Made by a program: the position numbers and the translations under genes. This document shows positions 17,106 to 26,017 of a stretch of DNA of 64,000 nucleotides, piece by piece. The notes under the pieces are model-generated. The model did not search any database. It saw only the letters and a program-made list of their open reading frames with translations, and was not told the DNA's origin. Positions within the stretch are counted from its first letter, which is position 1, and every line of letters starts with the position of its first letter. The stretch is from Chloroflexota bacterium (GTDB lineage Bacteria; Chloroflexota; Anaerolineae; Anaerolineales; Anaerolineaceae): assembly GCA_016838895.1 (NCBI GenBank), contig JAEKNU010000009.1, positions 1 to 64,000 on the forward strand. The letters run 5' to 3'.

Positions 17106-19796
17106 ATGTCAAAAACCACCATTTCTCACTTGACTTGTGAATACAAAACCAACCCACTTGGTATTGATGTGCTGCAACCTCGTTTAAGCTGGCAGATGCA
17201 AAACGAGCGACGCGGTACGCGCCAGACGGCTTATCAAATCATTGTTGCTACATCGGAAAGTAGTTTGCATAATGGTACAACCCCGATATGGGATAGTGGA
17301 AAAATCGAATCGGACCAATCTATTCATGTGCCTTATAACGGCCCGGCCCTAAGCTCGGGTCAGCGTGTGTATTGGAAGGCACGAGTATGGGATGAGCATG
17401 AGAAAGAAGTTGAAAGTTCATCTGCCTGGTGGGAAATGGGTTTGCTGGAACGAGCCGATTGGAAAGCCGAATGGATTGGAGCACCCTTCATGGGAGGTCC
17501 GAGGACGACCAGTCCGGCGCCATACCTGCGCAGTGAATTCACCCTTCAAAAGAAAATTGCCAGTGCCAGATTATATGCTACTGCGATTGGATTCTACGAG
17601 TGCCACCTGAATGGTGCTCGTGTTGGAGATGCGCTGCTCACCCCGGGCTGGACCGATTATTCCAGGCGCATTCAATATCAGGTTTATAATGTCACGAAAC
17701 TTTTGCAACCGGGATCGAATGCCTTCGGAGCGATCCTCGGTGATGGCTGGGGTGTGGGGCATATTGCCTGGCTAGGTCGACAGCATTACGCAGACCAACC
17801 TCAGTTTCTGGCACAAATCGTTATAACTTATGCTGATGGCAATGAAGAAACCATTGCAACTGACAAGCATTGGAAAGTAACACAGGGTGCCATTCTGGAG
17901 TCAGATATGTTGATGGGGGAAAGCTACGATGCAAGAAGGGAATTAACCGGTTGGTCTGATCCTGGCTACGATGATGGTTCGTGGTGGCCGGTGAAAGTTT
18001 TTACAGATAATGGAGCCGCCCTGGTTGCCACAAATGGTCCGCTGGTCAAACGCCAGGAAACATTGCGACCAGTGGCTGTTAATGGAGTTCCTGGTGGCCT
18101 AAAGCCACGCTGGATTTTTGATTTTGGGCAGAACATGGTCGGTTGGGTGCGTCTTTGCGTTCGCGGAGAGAAGGGAACCGCGATCATCATGCGCCATGCA
18201 GAAGTGCTAAATCCTGATGGAACGTTGTATACCACCAATCTGCGAACCGCTCGAAGTATAGATCATTACACATTGAAAGGGGGAGGGGAAGAAATTTGGG
18301 AACCAAGATTTACGTTCCATGGTTTCCGCTATGTCGAAGTAGCAGGCTTGCCAGGCATACCAACTGAGGATACATTGACAGGCATTGTAATTCACTCAGA
18401 GATTCCCTCTATTGGCAGCTTCGAATGTTCCGATCACTTGATCAACCAGTTGCAGCACAATATCGTCTGGGGACAAAAAGGGAATTTTGTCGATGTGCCT
18501 ACCGATTGTCCACAACGGGATGAACGGCTGGGCTGGACTGGAGACGCGCAGGTATTTATCAGGACCGCCGCTTTCAACATGGATGTAGCCGGCTTCTTTA
18601 CGAAATGGGCACTCGACATGCAAGATGCCCAATATGCGAATGGCGTATACCCATCCGTGGCTCCGAATTTGCCAAGTTGGAAGATCGGCGAAGGTGGGCC
18701 AGCCTGGGCTGATGCCGGCGTGATTTGTCCATGGATGATTTATCAGTGCTATGCCGATAAGCGTCTGCTTGAAGAACGCTATGCGTCGATGCAGCATTTT
18801 ATCGAGTTCTTGTCACAGACCAGTCAAAATGGAATACGATGTTATACCGAATACACAGGCTGGCATGGAAATGGCGATTGGCTGGCACTGGATGGCAGCG
18901 ATGGACGAGAGGGTGGCACCTCCAAAGAGATAATCGGGACAGCGTTTTATGCGTATAGCTCTGGTTTGCTTGCAAAAATTGCACGTATCCTGAATAAAGT
19001 AGATGATGCAATACGTTATGATGCTTTGGCAGCGGAAGCAAGCCAGGCATTTATAAATCATTATGTCCACGAAGATGGAACCATTGAGGGTGGTACACAG
19101 ACCTCTTATGTGCTGGCACTGGAATTTGATTTACTGCCTGATAAGTTACGAGCTTTAGCTGCAGCAGAACTGGTGCGGAATATTCAGGGGAGAGATGATC
19201 ATCTTAGTACAGGGTTTGTCGGGACACCTTATATCAATTGGGTGTTGAGTAAGAATGGCCATCTGGATACTGCCTATGCTCTGCTCAAACAGACCACTTG
19301 GCCTTCATGGCTTTACTCTGTTACCCAGGGGGCAACAACGATATGGGAACGTTGGGATGGCTGGACGCACGATAAGGGTTTTCAAGATCCGAAGATGAAC
19401 TCATTTAATCATTATGCATATGGTGCGATTGGCGCCTGGATGTATGCGGTTATCGGTGGAATTGATCTTGATCCTGAACAGCCTGCATATAAGCATATTA
19501 TTATGCACCCTTATCCTGGTGGTGGATTGACCAACGGTACTGCCAAAGTGTATTCGATGTATGGCATAATTCGAAGTGCCTGGACTCAAGAAAGTGATCG
19601 TTTTAATTGGCAAGTAACTGTTCCCGTAAATTCCACTGCCACTATTCATGTTCCTGCGCAGGATGTGTCTCAGGTGACAGAAAGTGGGCAATATCTGGAA
19701 AGTGCAACTGGGGTGACTTTCTTGCACATGGACGATGGATTTGCGGTGCTATCCATTGTCCCCGGTACGTACAATTTCACCAGCCATCTCGGATAA
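17106..19796 (+). CDS. Alpha-L-rhamnosidase, glycoside hydrolase family 78
   Basis: An 896-residue GH78 enzyme that releases terminal alpha-L-rhamnose from glycosides or oligosaccharides by inversion. Order of parts: N-terminal fibronectin-like segment (RLSWQMQNERRGTRQTAYQI), beta-sandwich domains (ARLYATAIGFYECHLNG), the (alpha/alpha)6 catalytic barrel, and a C-terminal sandwich. The catalytic block DCPQRDERLGWTGDAQ is near residues 468-483 and contains the acid cluster; a conserved glutamate is in TTIWERWDGW near residue 746. ATG at 17106 gives the usual start of the family; an upstream in-frame start would lie within the promoter. No signal peptide is seen, so it probably acts inside the cell on imported rhamnosides, feeding the RhaA/B/D enzymes encoded downstream. 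Confidence 0.93.
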   Translation: MSKTTISHLTCEYKTNPLGIDVLQPRLSWQMQNERRGTRQTAYQIIVATSESSLHNGTTPIWDSGKIESDQSIHVPYNGPALSSGQRVYWKARVWDEHEKEVESSSAWWEMGLLERADWKAEWIGAPFMGGPRTTSPAPYLRSEFTLQKKIASARLYATAIGFYECHLNGARVGDALLTPGWTDYSRRIQYQVYNVTKLLQPGSNAFGAILGDGWGVGHIAWLGRQHYADQPQFLAQIVITYADGNEETIATDKHWKVTQGAILESDMLMGESYDARRELTGWSDPGYDDGSWWPVKVFTDNGAALVATNGPLVKRQETLRPVAVNGVPGGLKPRWIFDFGQNMVGWVRLCVRGEKGTAIIMRHAEVLNPDGTLYTTNLRTARSIDHYTLKGGGEEIWEPRFTFHGFRYVEVAGLPGIPTEDTLTGIVIHSEIPSIGSFECSDHLINQLQHNIVWGQKGNFVDVPTDCPQRDERLGWTGDAQVFIRTAAFNMDVAGFFTKWALDMQDAQYANGVYPSVAPNLPSWKIGEGGPAWADAGVICPWMIYQCYADKRLLEERYASMQHFIEFLSQTSQNGIRCYTEYTGWHGNGDWLALDGSDGREGGTSKEIIGTAFYAYSSGLLAKIARILNKVDDAIRYDALAAEASQAFINHYVHEDGTIEGGTQTSYVLALEFDLLPDKLRALAAAELVRNIQGRDDHLSTGFVGTPYINWVLSKNGHLDTAYALLKQTTWPSWLYSVTQGATTIWERWDGWTHDKGFQDPKMNSFNHYAYGAIGAWMYAVIGGIDLDPEQPAYKHIIMHPYPGGGLTNGTAKVYSMYGIIRSAWTQESDRFNWQVTVPVNSTATIHVPAQDVSQVTESGQYLESATGVTFLHMDDGFAVLSIVPGTYNFTSHLG

Positions 19797-19831
19797 ATTG
19801 GGTTATAGATAGACCAAATCGGAATCACACA

Positions 19832-19900
19832 TTGACAAGAAACCGCAAAATTGATATTATGAAATTGTTGAAAACAACAAAAATCAACAAATTTCAACAA
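19832..19900 (+). promoter_or_regulatory. Promoter and phased operator repeats of DeoR copy 2
   Basis: TTGACA (19832-19837) and TATTAT (19855-19860) are 17 bases apart. Downstream, CAACAA occurs at 19875, 19885 and 19895, each exactly 10 bases from the last. The inverted hexamer TTGTTG (19865-19870) sits four bases before the first, giving a perfect TTGTTG-AAAA-CAACAA palindrome. Promoter, spacing and repeats match those of DeoR copy 1, so the two regulators probably bind both sites. Confidence 0.75.
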
Positions 19901-19911
19901 AAGGAAGTCCT

Positions 19912-20688
19912 GTGACCACCTACGAACGTCGCCAATCTTTGCTTGACCTGCTCCGCAAACAACCTGGTTTAAGTGTTCCAGAATTATCCACAACGTTAAC
20001 TGTCTCTGAAGGTACCGTTCGCAATGATCTCAATGCGCTTGAGTTGCAGGGATTGTTGACGCGTGTTCATGGGGGAGCTGTCTTGCACCAACAAGTTCAA
20101 TTTCAAAGCAATTCATTTGTTCGAAGATCTCAGCAAAATACTGCTGCAAAGCTGGCCATTGCGCGTGAAGCAGCCACTTTAGTTAGCGATGACGCTTCGA
20201 TCCTGTTGGATGCAAGCAGTACGGCATTTTATTTTGCGCAAGCATTATCTAACCATCAACGTTTACGTGTGATGACAAACGGCTTTGAGGCAGCCAGGGT
20301 ATTGGCTCAAAATACCACAAACACAGTGTTCCTTATCGGTGGCATTGTGGACAATGACTCTTCCTCTGTAACAGGATTGTTGAGTGAACATATCATTGAA
20401 GAATTACATATTCAGAAAGCATTTCTTTCCTGCAGTGGTTTCAGCCTTGAACGTGGAATGACAGAGGTTTTTCTGGCTGAAGCGCAACTAAAACGCAAGG
20501 TGATTGAGTCATCCCAGGAATTATTTGGCCTGGTAGATTCCTCAAAGTTTGGCATGGAAGATCTGACCTCATTTGCCCGCCCGGAGAAGATCAGCCGTTT
20601 GTTCACTGATAATCACTTGTCCGAAGACTGGTCTCAACGGTTAAATCAGTCCGGTATTGAGTTTACGATTTGTGAAGAAAAACCGTGA
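19912..20688 (+). CDS. DeoR-family transcriptional regulator (copy 2)
   Basis: A 258-residue DeoR repressor that starts at GTG with AAGGAAG 6 bases upstream. The winged helix (RRQSLLDLLRKQPGLSVPEL ... SEGTVRNDLNALELQG) and the sugar-phosphate sensor (DASSTAFYFAQAL, MTNGFEAARVLAQ, FLIGGIVDND) are intact. It is nearly the same protein as the regulator at 14615-15403, with only scattered substitutions. It lies immediately before rhaB with the same orientation, so it is probably the local regulator of rhamnose catabolism and a duplication product of, or source for, the other copy. Cross-regulation or heterodimer formation is likely given the shared operators. Confidence 0.9.
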   Translation: MTTYERRQSLLDLLRKQPGLSVPELSTTLTVSEGTVRNDLNALELQGLLTRVHGGAVLHQQVQFQSNSFVRRSQQNTAAKLAIAREAATLVSDDASILLDASSTAFYFAQALSNHQRLRVMTNGFEAARVLAQNTTNTVFLIGGIVDNDSSSVTGLLSEHIIEELHIQKAFLSCSGFSLERGMTEVFLAEAQLKRKVIESSQELFGLVDSSKFGMEDLTSFARPEKISRLFTDNHLSEDWSQRLNQSGIEFTICEEKP

Positions 20689-20703
20689 TGATTTGTGATA
20701 AAT

Positions 20704-22173
20704 ATGCAGAATTATCTTGCCATTGATCTCGGTGCAGAGAGCGGACGTACAATCGTTGGCTCTTTGGAAAATGATCACTTAACACTCACTGAAACACACC
20801 GTTTTGCCAATGAGCCAGTTCGTTTAGCGGATGGCTTACATTGGGATGTTTTAAAGTTATGGTGCGAGATCAAAACAGGCATTGGGATTTCTTCGGCGAA
20901 ATTAGATAAGAAACTGCATAGCATTGGTCTCGATACCTGGGGCGTCGATTTTGCCCTACTTGATAAAAAAGGTAAATTATTATCCAATCCTTTTCATTAT
21001 CGTGATGAACGTACAGAAGGCATGTTGGAAGAAGCATTCAAGCGCATGCCAGCCGCGGATATTTTTGCCCACACTGGTATCCAATTTATGCAGATCAATA
21101 CGCTTTATCAGTTATTGGCGATGTCGTTACAGAAATCAACTTTGTTTGATGAGGCAGAGAAATTTGTAACTATCCCGGACTTGTTTAATTACTGGTTGAG
21201 TGGCGAGATGATAAATGAATTTACAAATGCGACAACGACGCAATGTTTTGATCCACGTAGACAGAATTGGGCGATGCCTGTTCTACAAGCCATGGAAATC
21301 CCTGAGCGTCTTTTCGGAACGGTTACTGAACCCGGAACCCTGATTGGTACGCTGAGGTCGCATGTTGCTGAGGAAATTGACGCGGGAGAGGTGCCTATCG
21401 TTGTTCCGGCATGCCATGATACTGGTTCAGCGGTGGCGGCAGTCCCGGCAGAAAACATTGACTTTGCGTGGATTAGTTCTGGAACATGGTCAATCATGGG
21501 TGCCGAAGTGAGCCAGCCGTATATCGATGAAAAAACACTGCAATACAACTTTACCAATGAAGGTGGTGTGTTTGGTACTTGGCGGCTCTCAAAGAATATT
21601 ATGGGCTTGTGGCTTGTGCAGGAATGCCGTCGTGAATGGGCTCGTCAAGGAGAGAAACTCTCTTATGATGAAATGACCCGGCTCGCGGCTGAGTCCGAAC
21701 CGTTTTTAGCGGTATTGGATCCTGATTTTGAGGCATTTTTGCACCCTGGGGATATGCCTTCCCGGATCCGGAAATATTGCATTGATACAAATCAGGCAGT
21801 GCCGCAGACAAAAGGTCAGATCTTACGGATTGCCCTAGAAGGGATTGCATTGAAATATCGATTCGTCCTCGAAAGGTTAGAAGAATTGATTGACAAACGC
21901 CTTACTCCCATCCACATTTTTGGTGGCGGAACGCAGAATAAGCTGCTGAATCAATTTGCAGCAGATGCAACCAACCGTCTCGTGGTAACGGGCCCGCTGG
22001 AAGCGACGGCCATTGGCAACATCTTAATGCAAGCGGTAGCTCTAAAACATCTTGGTTCACTGGCTGAGGTGCGCAACATTGTTCGTACATCGTTTGATTG
22101 CGAAGTGTATGAACCGCAGAAAAATATAGGATGGGATGAAGCTTATACCCGTCTACGAAAGGTGGTGAAATAA
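20704..22173 (+). CDS. rhaB: Rhamnulokinase
   Basis: A 489-residue FGGY-family sugar kinase that phosphorylates L-rhamnulose to rhamnulose 1-phosphate. The N-terminal phosphate-binding motif is AIDLGAESGRTIVG and the C-terminal ATP site includes HIFGGGTQNKLLNQFAADATN. Internal sequence such as LHWDVLKLWCEI, SIGLDTWGVDFALLD and VPACHDTGSAVAAVP matches RhaB better than xylulokinase or glycerol kinase. ATG at 20704 is preferred; an in-frame GTG at 20695 adds three residues and neither has a strong ribosome site. It is followed after one base by rhaD and then rhaA, which confirms the assignment. Confidence 0.93.
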   Translation: MQNYLAIDLGAESGRTIVGSLENDHLTLTETHRFANEPVRLADGLHWDVLKLWCEIKTGIGISSAKLDKKLHSIGLDTWGVDFALLDKKGKLLSNPFHYRDERTEGMLEEAFKRMPAADIFAHTGIQFMQINTLYQLLAMSLQKSTLFDEAEKFVTIPDLFNYWLSGEMINEFTNATTTQCFDPRRQNWAMPVLQAMEIPERLFGTVTEPGTLIGTLRSHVAEEIDAGEVPIVVPACHDTGSAVAAVPAENIDFAWISSGTWSIMGAEVSQPYIDEKTLQYNFTNEGGVFGTWRLSKNIMGLWLVQECRREWARQGEKLSYDEMTRLAAESEPFLAVLDPDFEAFLHPGDMPSRIRKYCIDTNQAVPQTKGQILRIALEGIALKYRFVLERLEELIDKRLTPIHIFGGGTQNKLLNQFAADATNRLVVTGPLEATAIGNILMQAVALKHLGSLAEVRNIVRTSFDCEVYEPQKNIGWDEAYTRLRKVVK

Positions 22174-22174
22174 T

Positions 22175-22996
22175 ATGTTACAGGTACCTTATCCAACATT
22201 GGATGAACTACTAAAAATGATGGGAGAGACGGGAAAACGTCTCTCAGAGATTGATGCGTGTGAAGGGGCTGCTGGTAATATTTCTATTTTTTTGAATTGG
22301 ACTGTAGAACTACAGGCGCATTTTCCGTTGGTGGAGGATATTGAACTCCCCCAATCTGTTCCGGAACTAGCAGGTGCCACCTTTCTTGTGAGTGGATCAG
22401 GCAGTCGGTTGCGAGAGATAATTGAAGATCCGGTTGCAAATATTGGCTGTATTCGTGTGAATGAAGATGGACAAACGGGAAAATTATTTACGTCTCCCTC
22501 GCGTTGTTTTGAACGAGTAACCAGTGAATTTAATTCGCATCTGGCTGTACATTATGATCAAGTACTGTCGAGTGGTACAAACTTTCATGCCATTATTCAT
22601 GCTCAGCCGCCTAAACTTACCTATTTGAGTCATATACCTCGTTATCAGGATGAGCATTATATTAATACGCATCTTCTGCGTTGGCAACCGGAGAATATTA
22701 TCAACTTTCCTGAAGGCATTGGGTTTGTACCATTTCAAATTCCAAGTTCTCCTGAATTAATGAAAGGAACGTTGGAATCTCTGCGCACAAATCGTATCGT
22801 CATTTGGGCGAAGCATGGTGTGATGGCACGTTCTAATGTGTCAGTCAAACATGCCGGGGATAGTGTAGATTATGCTGAGACAGCGGCAAAGTATGAATAT
22901 CTTAACCTTTGCACTGGGGAAATTGGTGAAGGCTTGACAGTGGATGAGGTTCGTGCCATCTGTAAAACATTCAATATCAAGCAGAATATTTTCTAG
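22175..22996 (+). CDS. rhaD: Rhamnulose-1-phosphate aldolase
   Basis: A 273-residue class II aldolase/adducin-family enzyme, the right length for RhaD, splitting L-rhamnulose 1-phosphate into dihydroxyacetone phosphate and L-lactaldehyde with a zinc ion. The N-terminal EGAAGNISI resembles the phosphate-binding loop of the family. Histidines in [10 protein letters not shown] and in [10 protein letters not shown] are likely zinc ligands, and [17 protein letters not shown] matches the region seen in RhaD. It lies between rhaB and rhaA in a tight operon (gaps of 1 and 8 bases). A fuculose-phosphate aldolase is the main alternative but is usually shorter and would not fit the neighbours. Confidence 0.9.
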   Translation: MLQVPYPTLDELLKMMGETGKRLSEIDACEGAAGNISIFLNWTVELQAHFPLVEDIELPQSVPELAGATFLVSGSGSRLREIIEDPVANIGCIRVNEDGQTGKLFTSPSRCFERVTSEFNSHLAVHYDQVLSSGTNFHAIIHAQPPKLTYLSHIPRYQDEHYINTHLLRWQPENIINFPEGIGFVPFQIPSSPELMKGTLESLRTNRIVIWAKHGVMARSNVSVKHAGDSVDYAETAAKYEYLNLCTGEIGEGLTVDEVRAICKTFNIKQNIF

Positions 22997-23004
22997 AGGA
23001 TTCC

Positions 23005-24273
23005 ATGACCATACCAGAAGCCAATATAAGAAATGCTTACGTATTAGCGGCGGAACGATATGCTGCGCTGGGTGTGGATACTGAAAAAGCCATTACACAA
23101 CTTGAAAAAATTTCCATCAGTTTGCATTGTTGGCAGGGTGATGATGTGGGCGGGTTTGAAAATCCGGGTGGTGAACTCAGCGGGGGTATTGCTGCCACTG
23201 GAAATTATCCTGGTAAAGCGCGTACGGCTGATGAGCTGCGCAAAGACCTTGATCTGGTTTACAGCCTTTTGCCCGGATCACACCGATTGAACCTGCATGC
23301 AATTTATCTCGAAGCGGATCACAAAGTAGAGCGCAATGAGATTGAACCACGTCACTTTTCAGTCTGGAAGGATTGGGCAAAAGCAAACAATCATGGTGTT
23401 GACTTCAATCCAACCTGTTTCTCACATCCCATGTCAGCAGATGGTTTTACACTTTCACATCGCGATGAAGGCGTTCGAAAATTTTGGGTGGAGCATTGCA
23501 TTGCTTGCCGTAAGATTGCTGAATATTTTGGTAAGGAATTAGGCACGCCGGCCGTAACGAATATCTGGATTCCTGATGGATATAAAGATTGCCCAGCGGA
23601 TCGCAAAGGACCGCGTGAATTATTGCTGGATTCTCTGGACGAAATCCTTTCAGAAAAAATTGCCCGAAAATATAATCTTGATGCGGTTGAACCGAAATTA
23701 TTTGGGATTGGTTCAGAAAGTTATGTGGTCGGATCAATGGAGTTTTATCTTTCTTACGCATTAAGCCGTAAAATTTTATTAACACTGGATACCGGGCATT
23801 TTCACCCCACAGAATCTATTGCAGATAAAATCCCTGCTTTATTACTCTTCTTTGATGATTTACTTTTGCATGTTAGCCGCGGTGTACGTTGGGACAGTGA
23901 CCATGTAGTCACATTCAACGATGATCTTCAGGCGGTTGCCCAAGAAGTTGTGCGCAACGATGCCTTAGAGCGTATCCGCATTGGGCTGGATTATTTTGAT
24001 GCCAGTATTAACCGTGTGGCAGCATGGACAATCGGTACGCGTAACACATTGCGAGCATTGCTGATGGCTTTACTCGAACCCAGGGAAGTGCTTCAGCAAT
24101 ATGAAATCGAAGGTGATTTCTCCAGTCGACTGGCTTTGCAAGAAGAACTCAAATCCATGCCATTTAGTGCCGTTTGGGATTATTACTGCATGAAAGAACA
24201 AGTTCCAGTAGGTATGGACTATATGGACATCATTAAGGACTATGAGAAGAGAGAACTTTCTCAGCGGAAATAA
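23005..24273 (+). CDS. rhaA: L-rhamnose isomerase
   Basis: A 422-residue metal-dependent isomerase converting L-rhamnose to L-rhamnulose in the cytoplasm. Family-specific sequence includes [15 protein letters not shown] near the start, [17 protein letters not shown] and [12 protein letters not shown], with histidine, aspartate and glutamate metal ligands in those blocks. AGAGGA precedes the ATG. It completes the kinase-aldolase-isomerase set, so the operon can take rhamnose released by the GH78 enzyme to central metabolism. Lactaldehyde reductase or dehydrogenase is not encoded nearby. Confidence 0.94.
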   Translation: MTIPEANIRNAYVLAAERYAALGVDTEKAITQLEKISISLHCWQGDDVGGFENPGGELSGGIAATGNYPGKARTADELRKDLDLVYSLLPGSHRLNLHAIYLEADHKVERNEIEPRHFSVWKDWAKANNHGVDFNPTCFSHPMSADGFTLSHRDEGVRKFWVEHCIACRKIAEYFGKELGTPAVTNIWIPDGYKDCPADRKGPRELLLDSLDEILSEKIARKYNLDAVEPKLFGIGSESYVVGSMEFYLSYALSRKILLTLDTGHFHPTESIADKIPALLLFFDDLLLHVSRGVRWDSDHVVTFNDDLQAVAQEVVRNDALERIRIGLDYFDASINRVAAWTIGTRNTLRALLMALLEPREVLQQYEIEGDFSSRLALQEELKSMPFSAVWDYYCMKEQVPVGMDYMDIIKDYEKRELSQRK

Positions 24274-24324
24274 AAACCAACAATGATTTATTGAATAATT
24301 CATTTCTATCATGGGATATAAACA

Positions 24325-25200
24325 ATGCAAAAAATGAACCTCTCTGATATTCACATACGCGATCCATTTGTCGTACCGGTGTCATTGCAACGGCGATATT
24401 ACATGTACGGCACAATGGGTGAATACACCTGGCTCGACCACGCAGTTGGTTTTGATTGTTATGTCGGCGATGATTTGGAAAAATGGGCTGGTCCATTTCC
24501 AGTATTTCGTCCGTCGGAAGATTTTTGGTCTGACCGAAGTTTTTGGGCACCGGAAGTATATACTTATGCGGGGCGGTTTTATATGTTCGCCAGTTTTAAG
24601 GCTGAAGGTGTTTGTCGGGGAACACAAATTTTAGTGGCAGATTCTGCGTTAGGGCCATTCATTCCGCTAAGTGAAAAACCAGTTACACCATCTGATTGGG
24701 AATGTCTGGATGGAACACTGCACATTGATGAAGTGGGCAAGCCCTGGATGGTGTTTTGTCATGAGTGGGTACAGGTTGGTGATGGTGAAATCTGTGCAAT
24801 CCCATTGAGTGAAGATCTATCCATTGCTGTTGGTGATCCAATTAAGTTGTTTAGTGCTTCACAGGCAGCATGGGCAATTGAATTAAACTCAAAGGGTAGA
24901 AAGGGCTATGTCACTGATGGACCCTGGATGCATCATTTACCAAATGGAGAATTGCTGATTCTTTGGTCCAGCCATGGTTCGGGTGGGTACTCTATTGGCG
25001 TGGCACGCTCCACATCAGGGCAATTGAAAGGACCATGGTCACAGGATAAGCAGCCATTGTATAGTAAGGATGGTGGTCATTGTATGACGTTTCGTGACTT
25101 TGAAGGAAACCTATGGTTGAGCCTTCATCATCCCGACGGATTCCCCAATGAACGCCCCAAGTTTATTCCACTAGATGAAGAAAAATTGGTTTTGCACTAA
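24325..25200 (+). CDS. Glycoside hydrolase family 43-like enzyme
   Basis: A 291-residue five-bladed beta-propeller glycosidase of the GH43 type. The catalytic base is probably D13 in HIRDPFVV, the pKa modulator an aspartate in LDGTLHIDE (129 or 135) and the acid E147 in VFCHEW; FWAPEVYTYAGRFYMFASF is the usual blade sequence between them. Enzymes of this group remove arabinofuranose, xylose or galactose side chains from plant polysaccharides. No signal peptide is seen. It is the last gene of the rhamnose unit, 51 bases after rhaA, so it may trim side groups from imported pectic oligosaccharides. Substrate is not predictable from sequence. Confidence 0.85.
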   Translation: MQKMNLSDIHIRDPFVVPVSLQRRYYMYGTMGEYTWLDHAVGFDCYVGDDLEKWAGPFPVFRPSEDFWSDRSFWAPEVYTYAGRFYMFASFKAEGVCRGTQILVADSALGPFIPLSEKPVTPSDWECLDGTLHIDEVGKPWMVFCHEWVQVGDGEICAIPLSEDLSIAVGDPIKLFSASQAAWAIELNSKGRKGYVTDGPWMHHLPNGELLILWSSHGSGGYSIGVARSTSGQLKGPWSQDKQPLYSKDGGHCMTFRDFEGNLWLSLHHPDGFPNERPKFIPLDEEKLVLH

Positions 25201-25246
25201 GAAATTTCAATGATATACAAAAACAACACTTTGATTATCCAAAAAG

Positions 25247-25283
25247 GAAAATAATCTGCTGGCTGATTGGAATATATGTCAAG
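25247..25283. terminator. Possible weak bidirectional terminator
   Basis: GAAAATAATC (25247-25256) and GATTATTTTC (25274-25283) form a perfect 10-bp inverted repeat around a 17-base loop, between two converging genes. The stem is AT-rich and the loop long, so terminator function is tentative. Confidence 0.35.
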
Positions 25284-25292
25284 GATTATTTT

Positions 25293-25907
25293 CTATTCGT
25301 TTTTTTGGTTTTTAAATAGTTGAACAAATTGTGAAAATATTCTTGTCATGTCAATGGTTTCGGGCTCAAGTAACCATTGAATTTGTAAGCCGTCCATCAT
25401 CGCGTACATCATTATAATCAGATCTTCAGCAGGGATATCAGATCTTATAACCCCTTCAGCTTGTCCTTGTTTTACAGCTACAATAGCCTGTTTTCGTGTT
25501 TCCTGATAGCGATGGATAAAAAAATCATGTCCTGGATGTTGTTCATAAATACTTTCGGCCACGAGGGTGGTAAAGAGTTTAACAAATCCTGGGACGGTTT
25601 GATTATAAGCGACCAATTTTTTATAGGAAGAAAGAATATCTCCCACCTCTCCATCTTTTGTTGGGTCAAACCTTTCGCGATCAACTCTGTCGCGTTCGGA
25701 TAAGACCGCCATCAGTAAATGGGTTTTACTCGGAAAGTGATGTAATAATCCTGGTTCAGATAAATTTGCGGCTTTGGCAATATCAGCCAAGGTTGCACCG
25801 CGGTACCCTTCTTGTGCAAAGAATTTTGATGCAGCCTGGATGATTTTCTCCTTGCTGGCACGGGTACGTTCAGTTTGTGAACGACGATTGGTTTGTTGCT
25901 TTCCCAT
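25293..25907 (-). CDS. TetR-family transcriptional regulator
   Basis: A 204-residue TetR repressor. The N-terminal helix-turn-helix is clear (IIQAASKFFAQEGYRGATLADIAKAANLSEPGLLHHFPSK, residues about 22-60); the C-terminal ligand domain is diverse. ATG at 25907 is preferred. TATAAT (25919-25914) lies only six bases before that codon, so the transcript may be leaderless; an alternative in-frame ATG at 25931 adds eight residues. It is divergent from the phosphotransferase and MATE genes and probably represses them through the palindrome at 25931-25962. The ligand is probably a toxic small molecule exported by the MATE pump. Confidence 0.88.
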   Translation of the reverse strand: MGKQQTNRRSQTERTRASKEKIIQAASKFFAQEGYRGATLADIAKAANLSEPGLLHHFPSKTHLLMAVLSERDRVDRERFDPTKDGEVGDILSSYKKLVAYNQTVPGFVKLFTTLVAESIYEQHPGHDFFIHRYQETRKQAIVAVKQGQAEGVIRSDIPAEDLIIMMYAMMDGLQIQWLLEPETIDMTRIFSQFVQLFKNQKNE

Positions 25908-25930
25908 ATAGGAATTATACAATAAATTCA

Positions 25931-25973
25931 TATACTTACCTAACTTGCACTCGGTAAGTATAAATTGTAAAAT
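25931..25973. promoter_or_regulatory. TetR operator palindrome and plus-strand promoter
   Basis: TATACTTACC (25931-25940) and GGTAAGTATA (25953-25962) are a perfect 10-bp inverted repeat with a 12-base spacer. A plus-strand promoter TTGCAC (25945-25950), 17 bases, TAAAAT (25968-25973) overlaps it, so a bound TetR dimer would block RNA polymerase. The site lies midway between the TetR gene and the phosphotransferase gene and can serve both. Confidence 0.75.
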
Positions 25974-26017
25974 GAATTACTTTCATTTCATTCGCCAACT
26001 AAATAGGAGAATGTCCC

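Noticed and set aside
19865-19900. 10-bp phased repeats as a CRISPR or minisatellite
   Set aside because: The units are hexamers in a promoter region and recur in front of the paralogous regulator; operator sites explain them.
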